Shown: positions 1 to 6,391 of the stretch, piece by piece
How positions within the stretch are numbered: position 1 is the first letter of the stretch
Layout of the letters: every line of letters starts with the position of its first letter
NCBI GenBank assembly: GCA_017538775.1
Contig: JAFYIF010000095.1
Span: 1-9,536 of the forward strand
Length of the DNA: 9,536 nt
Source: Oscillospiraceae bacterium
Lineage (GTDB): Bacteria > Bacillota > Clostridia > Oscillospirales > Oscillospiraceae
Reading direction: 5' to 3'
Made by a program: the position numbers and the translations under genes
Notes under the pieces: generated by a model
Seen by the model: only the letters and a program-made list of their open reading frames with translations
Databases searched by the model: none
Told to the model about the DNA's origin: nothing

Positions 1-1
1 G

Positions 2-313
2 CACGTCTTCCCCTATTCCGAGCGCCCCGGCACCCGGGCCGCCGCCATGCCGGAGCAGCTGCCGAAGGCCGTCCGGGCTGAGCGCGCCCGGCGGGCCCAG
101 GCCCTGGCCGACGCGCTGGAGCGGCGCTATCTGCAAAGCCAGATAGGGCGCACCCTCGCGGTGCTCTTCGAGACGGAAAAGGACGGACTCTGGCAGGGCC
201 ACAGCGAGAACTACTGCCTGGTCCGGGCGGAGGGAGCGGATATGCATGGAATTATGCGAAACGTCAAAATTCTGGGCCTGGAGGGGCAAAACTTAGTAGG
301 CTTAGCGCTTTGA
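2..313 (+). CDS. mtaB: tRNA t6A37 methylthiotransferase MtaB, C-terminal part (5' end outside window)
   Basis: The frame is open from base 2 and ends at TGA 311-313, giving about 103 C-terminal residues; the start lies to the left of the window. It begins HVFPYSERPGTRAA, which matches the conserved end of the radical-SAM domain of the MiaB/MtaB family (HVFPYS.R.GT.A). A basic, alanine-rich helix follows, then about 50 residues that fit the C-terminal TRAM RNA-binding domain (from roughly IGRTLAVLFE to the end). MtaB proteins add a methylthio group to C2 of N6-threonylcarbamoyladenosine at position 37 of tRNAs reading ANN codons, using two 4Fe-4S clusters and SAM. The short TRAM tail and the YSERPGT form favour MtaB over MiaB or RimO, but the cluster-binding cysteines are not in view. 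The methionine at 47 is internal and not a start. Confidence 0.85.
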   Translation, partial: HVFPYSERPGTRAAAMPEQLPKAVRAERARRAQALADALERRYLQSQIGRTLAVLFETEKDGLWQGHSENYCLVRAEGADMHGIMRNVKILGLEGQNLVGLAL

Positions 314-338
314 CTTTTCCTGCTGTTCCCTATATACT
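310..338 (+). promoter_or_regulatory. Sigma-A promoter for serCA
   Basis: TTGACT (310-315) and TATACT (333-338) are separated by exactly 17 nt, each one mismatch from the vegetative consensus. The -35 box overlaps the mtaB stop codon TGA (311-313). Transcription would start near 345, leaving a leader of about 50 nt before serC. The tract is AT-rich within very GC-rich surroundings. This is read by eye; no start-site data are available. Confidence 0.75.
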
Positions 339-378
339 AACTCCATAAACCCGTCGTACAAATCGACCAAACTTGATC

Positions 379-395
379 GGGAGGTTTTGTAAACC
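379..395 (+). promoter_or_regulatory. serC ribosome binding site with small overlapping hairpin
   Basis: GGGAGG (379-384) lies 11 nt before the ATG at 396 and fixes that start. Its last two G bases also begin a small inverted repeat, GGTTT (383-387), loop TGT, AAACC (391-395), that ends directly at the start codon. The 5-bp stem is weak and may have no effect on translation. Confidence 0.6.
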
Positions 396-1487
396 ATGTC
401 CAGAGAGACCACCTATAATTTCGCCGCCGGTCCTTCCGCTCTGCCCCAGGAGGTGCTGGAGCAGGCTGCCAGAGAGCTGGTGGATTATCACGGCACCGGG
501 ATGAGCGTGATGGAGATGAGCCACCGCTCCGCCGTATACCAGGAGATCTTCAACGCCGTCAAGGCGGATATGAAGCGCGCACTGAACGTGCCCGATACCC
601 ATGAGGTGCTGTTCCTCCAGGGCGGCGCTTCCCTCCAGTTCTCCATGATCCCTCTGAACCTGATGGGGGAGTGGGGCAACGCCGACTACGCCGTGACCGG
701 CAACTTCGCCAAGATCGCCGCGAAGGAGGCGGGCAAATTTGGCCGCGTGAACATCGCGGCGGACACCTCCGACTGCAACCACACCCGCATCCCCGAGCAG
801 TCCGAGCTGCAGCTCCAGCCGGACGCGAAGTATTTCTACTACTGCGCCAACAACACGATCTACGGCACCGAGTGGCACTATGTCCCGGAGACGGGCGGCG
901 TCACCCTGGTCAGCGACATGAGCTCCGACATCCTGACCCAGCCCCTGGACGTGAGCCGCTTCGGCATCATCTTCGCCGGGGCCCAGAAGAACCTGGCCCC
1001 CGCCGGTCTCACGGTGGTCATCATCCGGAAGGACCTGGCCGGGACCGAGCTGCCCAACACCCCCCTGATGCTCAGCTATGAGCGCATGATCGAGAAGGAC
1101 TCCATGTACAATACGCCCCCCTGCTACAACATCTACATGCTGGGCCTGATGCTCAAGTGGGTGGAGAAAAACGGCGGCGTGGAGGGCATGGACGCCCTCA
1201 AGCGCGAGCGCAGCGCCCTGCTCTATGACTATCTGGACGAGAGCCGCCTCTTCCGCGGCTGCGCGGAGCGGGACGCCCGCAGCTTCATGAACGTCACCTT
1301 CACCACCGGCGACAAGGACATCGACGCGGACTTCTGCAAGGCCGCCGCCGCCGCCGGTTTCCTGAACGTCAAGGGCCACCGCCTGGTGGGCGGCTGCCGC
1401 GCCAGCATCTACAATGCCCAGCCCATCCCCGCCGTCAAGGCCCTGGTGGAGTTTATGAAGGATTACGAGGGAAAGCGCCATGTATGA
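396..1487 (+). CDS. serC: Phosphoserine aminotransferase
   Basis: This 363-residue protein is full length for SerC, a PLP-dependent class V aminotransferase that converts 3-phosphohydroxypyruvate and glutamate to O-phosphoserine and 2-oxoglutarate in the cytosol (serine biosynthesis step 2). Visible landmarks are the N-terminal NFAAGPSALP (8-17), the phosphate-cup GGAS (76-79), the PLP Schiff-base lysine K198 in IIFAGAQKNL, and the C-terminal GHRLVGGCRASIYNA (327-341). Phe104 in TGNFAKIAA stands where E. coli SerC has the tryptophan that stacks on PLP. The ATG at 396 has GGGAGG upstream. It is the first gene of an operon with serA, overlapping it by 8 nt, and its own promoter sits at the mtaB stop codon. 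The identification is secure. Confidence 0.97.
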   Translation: MSRETTYNFAAGPSALPQEVLEQAARELVDYHGTGMSVMEMSHRSAVYQEIFNAVKADMKRALNVPDTHEVLFLQGGASLQFSMIPLNLMGEWGNADYAVTGNFAKIAAKEAGKFGRVNIAADTSDCNHTRIPEQSELQLQPDAKYFYYCANNTIYGTEWHYVPETGGVTLVSDMSSDILTQPLDVSRFGIIFAGAQKNLAPAGLTVVIIRKDLAGTELPNTPLMLSYERMIEKDSMYNTPPCYNIYMLGLMLKWVEKNGGVEGMDALKRERSALLYDYLDESRLFRGCAERDARSFMNVTFTTGDKDIDADFCKAAAAAGFLNVKGHRLVGGCRASIYNAQPIPAVKALVEFMKDYEGKRHV

Positions 1488-2649
1488 GATCAAAACGCTG
1501 AACAACATCGCCCAGCAGGGTCTGGACCAGCTGGCCGAGAACGGCCTGGTCCTGAACGTCAACGCGGAAAACCCGGACGGCCTGCTGGTGCGTTCGGCAA
1601 AGCTCCACGACTGGGAGTTCGGCGACCGCCTGGCCGCCATCGCCCGGGCCGGGGTGGGCACCGACAACGTGCCCGTGGCCCGCTGCACCGAGAGCGGCAT
1701 CGCCGTGTTCAACTCCGCCGGGGCCAACGCCGAGGCGGTGAAGGAGCTGGCCATCTGCGCCCTGTTCCTGGCCTCCCGGGACATCGTGGGCGGCATCCGC
1801 TGGGCCGAGGGGCTCCACAGCGACAACGTGGCCGCCGAAGTGGAAAAGGGCAAGAGCGCCTTCGTCGGCCCGGAGATCAACGGCAAGACCCTGGGCATCA
1901 TCGGCCTGGGTTCCATCGGTGCCCTGGTGGCCAACGCCGCCACGCATCTGGGCATGAACGTCTGGGGCTATGACCCCTATATGTCCGTGGACTCCGCCTG
2001 GCGTCTGCGCGCCGTGGTGCAGCACGCCCGGGACCTGGACACCATCTACCGCCAGGCCGACTATCTGCTGGTGCAGGTCACCAGCACCCCGGAGACCCGG
2101 GGCATGATCAACGCCGCCGCCATCGCCAAAATGAAGCCCGGCGTCCGCATCATCAACATCGCCCGGGGCGAGCTGGTGGACAACGACGCCATCCGTTCCG
2201 CCCTCAGCGTGGGCAAGGTGGCCCGCTATGTCACCGACTTCCCCTGCAACGCCCTCCAGGGCGTCAAGGGCGTGGTCTCCATCCCCCATCTGGGCGCCAG
2301 CACCCCGGAGAGCGAGGAGAAGTGCGCGGTCATGGCCGCCCAGGAGCTGGCCGACTACCTCCACAACGGCAACACCAAGAACTCCGTCAACCTGCCGGAC
2401 GTGTGGCTGGCCCGCAACGGCGTCCAGCGCCTGTGCGTCATCCACCGCAACGTCCCCAAGATGCTGAACCGCATCCTGGACCTGGTGGCCGGGGACAACA
2501 TCAACGTGGAACACATGATCAACAAGGCCCGGGGCGACGTGGCCTACACCGTCCTGGACCTGAGCGAGCGCCTGTCCGAGGGCATCGTGCAGCACATCCG
2601 GGAAATGAAGGATGTCATGCGCGTCCGCCTGCTGGACGCGGCGGAGTGA
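1480..2649 (+). CDS. serA: D-3-phosphoglycerate dehydrogenase (short SerA with C-terminal ACT domain)
   Basis: This 389-residue NAD-dependent D-2-hydroxyacid dehydrogenase would oxidise 3-phosphoglycerate to 3-phosphohydroxypyruvate, the substrate of the SerC made just upstream. The NAD-binding Rossmann motif GLGSIG is at 142-147. Catalytic Arg229 lies in NIARGELVD and the proton-relay His270 in IPHLGAST. Residues from about 315 to the end fit an ACT domain, usually a serine-sensing module; the intervening domain of long SerA forms is absent. The usual DVFxxEP segment carrying the third catalytic residue (Glu) reads TDFPCNALQG here, with no acidic residue after D253 up to His270. The ATG at 1480 overlaps serC by 8 nt and has GAGGG at 1467-1471, supporting translational coupling. 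Its position beside serC makes phosphoglycerate dehydrogenase much more likely than a generic hydroxyacid dehydrogenase. Confidence 0.93.
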   Translation: MYEIKTLNNIAQQGLDQLAENGLVLNVNAENPDGLLVRSAKLHDWEFGDRLAAIARAGVGTDNVPVARCTESGIAVFNSAGANAEAVKELAICALFLASRDIVGGIRWAEGLHSDNVAAEVEKGKSAFVGPEINGKTLGIIGLGSIGALVANAATHLGMNVWGYDPYMSVDSAWRLRAVVQHARDLDTIYRQADYLLVQVTSTPETRGMINAAAIAKMKPGVRIINIARGELVDNDAIRSALSVGKVARYVTDFPCNALQGVKGVVSIPHLGASTPESEEKCAVMAAQELADYLHNGNTKNSVNLPDVWLARNGVQRLCVIHRNVPKMLNRILDLVAGDNINVEHMINKARGDVAYTVLDLSERLSEGIVQHIREMKDVMRVRLLDAAE

Positions 2650-2691
2650 GCGCACGACATTCTGCGCCATCCAAAGAGACGATATCAAAAT

Positions 2692-2717
2692 CCCCCGCAG
2701 CTTTGTAGCTGCGGGGG
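2692..2717. terminator. Intrinsic terminator shared by convergent operons
   Basis: A perfect 10-bp stem, CCCCCGCAGC (2692-2701) and GCTGCGGGGG (2708-2717), closes a 6-nt TTTGTA loop. On the plus strand it is followed by TTTCG; on the minus strand it is followed by ATTTTGATAT, the better T tract. It lies 42 nt after the serA stop and 7 nt after the stop of the convergent AAA gene, so it probably ends transcription in both directions. Confidence 0.85.
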
Positions 2718-2724
2718 TTTCGCA

Positions 2725-4167
2725 TCATTCCGTTTTCTCCCCAGAGGCCGCGGGCAAAAAGTCCTCCTTCGTCAGCAGCATCAGCGCCTCCCGGTCCGGC
2801 TTTTCATCCAGGGCGGCCAGGCGGTCGGCCTGCCGCACGATGACATCCTCAAAAGTGTTGCGCACGTCGCGGCCGTTGCCGAAATTCTCGTCCCGGTTGG
2901 CGTACAGGTCCCGGAAGTATTCCGCCGCCGCCTCCCGCGCCTCGTCGCTGAGGACATAGCCGCCCTGCTTCACCTTCATCTCGAAGATCGCCAGGAGCTG
3001 CTCCCCGTCGTAGTCGTCGAAGTAGAAGTACTTGTTGAAGCGGGACTGAAGCCCGGGGTTGGAGTTGATGAAGCCCTCCATCAGCTCCGTGTAGCCCGCC
3101 ACGATCACCACCAGGTCGTCCCGGTGGTCCTCCATGGCCTTCAGGATCGTGTCGATGGCCTCGTGTCCGAAGTCGTTTGGCCCGCCGGTGGAGAGGGCGT
3201 AGGCCTCGTCGATGAACAGCACGCCGCCCATGGCCGACTGGATGACCTCCTGGGTCTTGAGGGCGGTCTGCCCCACGAAGCCCGCCACCAGGCCGCTGCG
3301 GTCCACCTCCACCAGTTGCCCCCGGCTCAGGACCCCGATGGCCGCGTAGAGCCCCGCCAAAATGCGGGCCACCGTGGTTTTGCCGGTGCCCGGGTTGCCC
3401 AGGAAGACCAGGTGCAGACTCAGCTCCGGACAGGGCAGCTCCGCCTCCTGCCGCAATTTGCGGATCTTGATGAGGTTCATCAGGCTTTTGACATCCTTCT
3501 TGATGTCCTCCAGCCCCACCAGTTCCTCCAGCTGGGCCATCAGCGCGTCAAAGTCCGGCTTCTCCGCCGTCTCCCCGGCGGCCTTCTGCGCCTGGGCCGC
3601 GCCCTGGGACGCTCCGGCGGCGGAGACCGGGTGCTTTTCCGCAAAACCGGGCTCGGCGGTGGTGACGTAGTCGGCGGGCCGGAGGCCGGGTTTGCCCTTC
3701 TTGACGCCGGTGGAGTCGCAGATCGCGCCGAGCTTGTCCCCGGCGGCGGTGATGTACTCCGCCTCGGCGTAGCTCACCTCGTCGTCCACGGCGGCCAGGC
3801 TGAGCAGGATGTTGGTCAGCATCCGGATGAAGACCCGGGAGCAGTCCGTGCCGCGCTGCCGGTCGGTCTCCGCCAGGGTCCAGAAAAAGAGCGGCGGCAG
3901 GAAGTCCCCGGGCTCGCAGATCTTCCCGGTCAGCTCCCAGAGCAGCCATTTGGGCATGAGGTTCCCTTTGGAATAGATCTGGTTGGCGGCGTCGCAGTGG
4001 GCCTGACCGACGGCCCCGCCCCGGCTCCAGAGCTGCAGCGCGCAGTCGGTGACGAATTGATCCAGCTCGCCGGACAGACCGCGCCCCGCGGTTTTGTAAA
4101 AGGCCTCCGTGTTGGCGACATAGGTTTTGTGCAGCTCTTCCGGGGAGCGCTTCCAATTGCTGGGCAT
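2725..4167 (-). CDS. CbbX/SpoVK-type AAA ATPase with TerB-like N-terminal region
   Basis: This 480-residue protein is the last gene of the minus-strand operon. The C-terminal part (about 215-475) is a CbxX/CfqX (CbbX, SpoVK) AAA module: Walker A GNPGTGKT (257-264), a likely pore loop around SGLVAGFVGQ (291-300), Walker B VLFIDE (316-321), SNPGLQSRF with a likely arginine finger R376, and sensor-2 NGRDVRN (431-437). All ATPase residues look intact. The N-terminal 150 residues are helical, and LLSLAAVDDEVSYAEAEYI (121-139) resembles TerB-like domains; a low-complexity Ala/Gln linker (about 180-205) joins the halves. The family forms hexameric remodellers (CbbX reactivates Rubisco), but no target is evident here. 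The frame is open 58 codons further upstream, inside the previous gene; I chose ATG 4167 because GGAGGG (4176-4181) precedes it by 8 nt and the upstream gene stops 17 nt earlier. Confidence 0.88.
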   Translation of the reverse strand: MPSNWKRSPEELHKTYVANTEAFYKTAGRGLSGELDQFVTDCALQLWSRGGAVGQAHCDAANQIYSKGNLMPKWLLWELTGKICEPGDFLPPLFFWTLAETDRQRGTDCSRVFIRMLTNILLSLAAVDDEVSYAEAEYITAAGDKLGAICDSTGVKKGKPGLRPADYVTTAEPGFAEKHPVSAAGASQGAAQAQKAAGETAEKPDFDALMAQLEELVGLEDIKKDVKSLMNLIKIRKLRQEAELPCPELSLHLVFLGNPGTGKTTVARILAGLYAAIGVLSRGQLVEVDRSGLVAGFVGQTALKTQEVIQSAMGGVLFIDEAYALSTGGPNDFGHEAIDTILKAMEDHRDDLVVIVAGYTELMEGFINSNPGLQSRFNKYFYFDDYDGEQLLAIFEMKVKQGGYVLSDEAREAAAEYFRDLYANRDENFGNGRDVRNTFEDVIVRQADRLAALDEKPDREALMLLTKEDFLPAASGEKTE

Positions 4168-4175
4168 GGTGGATT

Positions 4176-4181
4176 CCCTCC
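4176..4181 (-). promoter_or_regulatory. Ribosome binding site deciding the AAA gene start
   Basis: GGAGGG on the minus strand is 8 nt before the ATG at 4167 and lies between that ATG and the upstream stop codon (TAA, 4187-4185). It argues against the longer start at 4341, which would lie inside the preceding membrane-protein gene. Confidence 0.8.
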
Positions 4182-4184
4182 AAT

Positions 4185-5213
4185 TTAAGATGATAGAATA
4201 TCTTGCTTCACGTTCCGCCTCACCCGCACGGTGCGGGTGCTGCGGGCCAGGTACAGGGGGGCGCAGAGGAACAGCAGCAGCCCCACCAGCATAAGCCCGT
4301 AGGCCAGGACGTATTCGTCCCCGTGGCGCTGGACGAACCACTCCATCAGCCCGGCCAGCCCCAGCCCCAGCAGGGCCAGGAGCCAGAGGGCGGGGTGATA
4401 CCAGTGAAAGCCGTGGACGCGGATGCTGCGGACGCTGTACAGAGCGGTGACGCCCAGCAGCGCCGCGCCGCAGGCGATCTGCACCAGGCTGACAAAGCCG
4501 TTGCTGCGCAGAAACAGCGCGTCATAGCGGGTGGAGTCCAGCAGGACCTGCCCGCAGCCGTAGAGCAGCAGGAAGAGACAGAACTGGTTCCCGCTGCGCC
4601 AGCTCCGCCGCTGTTCCTGCATCCGCCCGGGGAACAGCGTGCGCAGCAGCAGGATGAGGAACACGACGGCGGCCCAGATGCTTTGCGCGGCGAAGGTGGC
4701 AAAGCGCCACTCCGTCAGGCCCCCCGCGTTGGTGACGGCCACGGAGAAGGGGAGGCGCTGGAGCGCCTCGGCTTCCAGGATCATCTTCCCCCGGTCGGCG
4801 CTTGTGAACAGCTCCGCCCAGCGCCCCAGGGCGATGCCGAAGGCGGCGGCGGGGGAGAGCGCGTCCAGCAGGCTGGGCAGCTCGTCCGTCAGACGCAGCA
4901 GCCGCACAAGCCCCAGACTGAGCAAAGTCCCGAGAAAGACCCCCAGGAGGGCGTAGCCGCCCCCGCTCAGGTCCGCCAGGGCCGCGCCCAGGGAGGCGTA
5001 GCGCTCATAGCTGCAATACCAGTGGATACCCCTGGCGCAGAGGACGCTCAGCGCCAGGGCAAAGGGCAGGGCGATGAGCAGCGGGGCCAGGGGCTTTCGC
5101 TGCCAGAGCCGGAAGGCAACTGCCATGAAAATGGCAGCCAGCGCCGCCAGCGCCCAGAGGACGGAGCGCCAGTAGACGAACTGTCCCTGCCAGAACAAAG
5201 CCACCTCAGCCAT
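4185..5213 (-). CDS. Divergent Lgt-like (prolipoprotein diacylglyceryl transferase family) membrane protein
   Basis: This 342-residue polytopic membrane protein has about nine hydrophobic segments (roughly 11-35, 41-60, 82-106, 117-135, 168-192, 210-225, 240-260, 272-292, 300-322), two more than the seven of classical Lgt. Family resemblance shows in GGYALLGVFLG (85-95, aligning with GG..FHGG.IG), GRWAELFTSADRG (130-142, aligning with the Lgt signature GR.GNF.NGE..G) and YGCGQVLLDSTRYD (218-231, aligning with YG..R...E..R.PD). Several E. coli Lgt functional residues are changed: His103 to L90, Asn146 to E134, Glu151 to A139, Arg239 to Q222, Glu243 to D226; Arg143 (R131), Gly154 (G142) and Tyr235 (Y218) persist. 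Canonical diacylglyceryl transfer is therefore doubtful. ATG 5213 is chosen because two tandem GGAGG motifs (5220-5224, 5225-5229) precede it; it overlaps the upstream gene by 8 nt. The longer open frame to 5447 is a shadow of that gene. Confidence 0.72.
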   Translation of the reverse strand: MAEVALFWQGQFVYWRSVLWALAALAAIFMAVAFRLWQRKPLAPLLIALPFALALSVLCARGIHWYCSYERYASLGAALADLSGGGYALLGVFLGTLLSLGLVRLLRLTDELPSLLDALSPAAAFGIALGRWAELFTSADRGKMILEAEALQRLPFSVAVTNAGGLTEWRFATFAAQSIWAAVVFLILLLRTLFPGRMQEQRRSWRSGNQFCLFLLLYGCGQVLLDSTRYDALFLRSNGFVSLVQIACGAALLGVTALYSVRSIRVHGFHWYHPALWLLALLGLGLAGLMEWFVQRHGDEYVLAYGLMLVGLLLFLCAPLYLARSTRTVRVRRNVKQDILSS

Positions 5214-6375
5214 GACCGGCCTCCCCTCCCGCCCCGGACCACTCCGCTTCCGGAATGGCGGTGGCGCAGTAGATGATGTCGCTGACGGCCCGCTCCGTGC
5301 CCCAGTCCACGTGGTTGAACACCGTGCCGCCGAAGAGCATCGTGCTGGTCTGCCCGCCGTCCAGACAGTAGGCCATGGGCACGCCCCGGGCCAGCAGCGC
5401 GTCGGTGAGGCTGCGGATGGTGCCCACCCCGGCGTAGGGGCCTTCAAAGTTCACGGTGACGAAGAGATAGTGGCAAGGCCCCAGCTGGCAGACGCAGGCG
5501 CGGGAATAGCTCTTGTCCACCTCGCCCACCGGATAGCGCTCCGGGCACACGTCCACGCCGTTCTCGATGAGGACCGGCCCGAAGGCCAGGGAAAAGAGGA
5601 TGTCGTTTTCCTCCAGATAGCCGCGCACTTCCTCCGCCGTGGTCTGCGCCCCGGCGCGGACGAAGTGGAAGTCCCCCCCGGCGTCCACATAGCAGGTGTC
5701 CAGCCGCCCGTCGTCCATGCGGTACAGGCGGCGGTTGTAGACCACCGTGCCCATGGAGCGGAATTTGTAAAAGTCTCCGTTCATCGCGCAGACCGCCTGG
5801 ACCGTCCCAGCCAGCTGGGAGGGGGGGTACTGAATGGGACTGGCGAAGCTGTTGTCCGCCAGATAGCGGCGGAACTGGCTGGGATGGGCCACCTTCACCT
5901 CGGTGAAGGTATAGGCGGCGTCGGCGCCCACCACCTCTTTCCAGGCGAAGGCGACGATGCTCTCGTCCCGGTACCAGCGCACCGGCGTCCCGGGCATCCG
6001 TTCCAGTTCCGGCTGCCACAGCAGCGTCTCGCCGTCCAGCAGCCGCTCCGCCGCCGCCAGGATGGGCTGTGTGTCCGCCCCGTTCCAGGACAGGCCGTAA
6101 CCCGCCGGATTCGGTTTCGGGGCCACCACCGTGTCTTCGCTGAGGGCGTAGACCTTGCGGATCGTCACCGGGAACTGGGGCAGCCGGGCCAGCGCGTCGG
6201 CCAGCCGGTTGTTCAGCTGCCGTTCAAAGGCCGCCACAGGCGCACTTACGCTGCTCCGCCCTGCCGCCGCGCCGCCCCCGGCCCCCACATACCGGACCAG
6301 AACGAACAGCAGGGGCAGACAGAGCAGCACGCAGAGGACCGCCGCCACGTGGACGGCGCGTTTGCCGCGTTTCAT
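5206..6375 (-). CDS. Phosphodiester glycosidase family protein (NAGPA domain), membrane-anchored or secreted
   Basis: This 389-residue protein has a basic N-terminus and a hydrophobic segment (about 8-30), so it is exported and probably anchored by an uncleaved signal. The NAGPA (DUF2233) domain occupies roughly 150-375, with AMNGDFY (197-203), FGPVLIENG (265-273), RACVCQLG (292-299) and the signature CLDGGQTSTM (337-346), followed by GTERAVSDIIYCAT. The family is named for the human uncovering enzyme, which removes GlcNAc from GlcNAc-1-phospho-mannose diesters; bacterial members are often annotated as exopolysaccharide biosynthesis proteins, and a sugar-phosphodiester substrate in the envelope is plausible. 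Residues 45-150 are not part of the recognised domain and may be an accessory region. AGGGGG (6385-6390) lies 9 nt before ATG 6375. The gene is 16 nt after its upstream neighbour and overlaps the Lgt-like gene by 8 nt. Confidence 0.88.
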   Translation of the reverse strand: MKRGKRAVHVAAVLCVLLCLPLLFVLVRYVGAGGGAAAGRSSVSAPVAAFERQLNNRLADALARLPQFPVTIRKVYALSEDTVVAPKPNPAGYGLSWNGADTQPILAAAERLLDGETLLWQPELERMPGTPVRWYRDESIVAFAWKEVVGADAAYTFTEVKVAHPSQFRRYLADNSFASPIQYPPSQLAGTVQAVCAMNGDFYKFRSMGTVVYNRRLYRMDDGRLDTCYVDAGGDFHFVRAGAQTTAEEVRGYLEENDILFSLAFGPVLIENGVDVCPERYPVGEVDKSYSRACVCQLGPCHYLFVTVNFEGPYAGVGTIRSLTDALLARGVPMAYCLDGGQTSTMLFGGTVFNHVDWGTERAVSDIIYCATAIPEAEWSGAGGEAGHG

Positions 6376-6391
6376 TCCGCTCCGCCCCCTC

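Noticed and set aside
361..380. ATCGA/TTGAT pairing in the serC leader as part of a riboswitch
   Set aside because: A 5-bp stem including a G-T pair in a roughly 50-nt leader is too little for any known riboswitch or T-box.
330..1955. Long minus-strand open frame opposite serC and serA (541 codons)
   Set aside because: It lies wholly antisense to two secure genes, has low-complexity Gly/Val/His/Ala-rich composition typical of a GC-rich shadow frame, and shows no recognised motif.
1453..2688. Minus-strand open frame opposite serA (411 codons)
   Set aside because: Shadow of the serA coding strand; composition rich in His, Gly, Val and Asp, with no domain signature, and it runs nearly into the terminator.
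3124..4188. Plus-strand open frame opposite the AAA gene (354 codons)
   Set aside because: Antisense to a gene with intact Walker motifs; the translation is a low-complexity shadow.
4168..4341. Longer N-terminus for the AAA protein
   Set aside because: The extension lies inside the Lgt-like gene, is Arg/Pro-rich, and the internal ATG at 4167 has a strong ribosome binding site at 8 nt.
4203..5276. Plus-strand open frame opposite the Lgt-like gene (357 codons)
   Set aside because: Gln/Pro/Gly-rich shadow of a membrane-protein gene, with no recognisable domain.
5214..5447. Longer N-terminus for the Lgt-like protein
   Set aside because: The extension is an alternative frame of the NAGPA gene, rich in Pro/Ser/Thr/Trp/Cys; ATG 5213 has tandem GGAGG motifs upstream.
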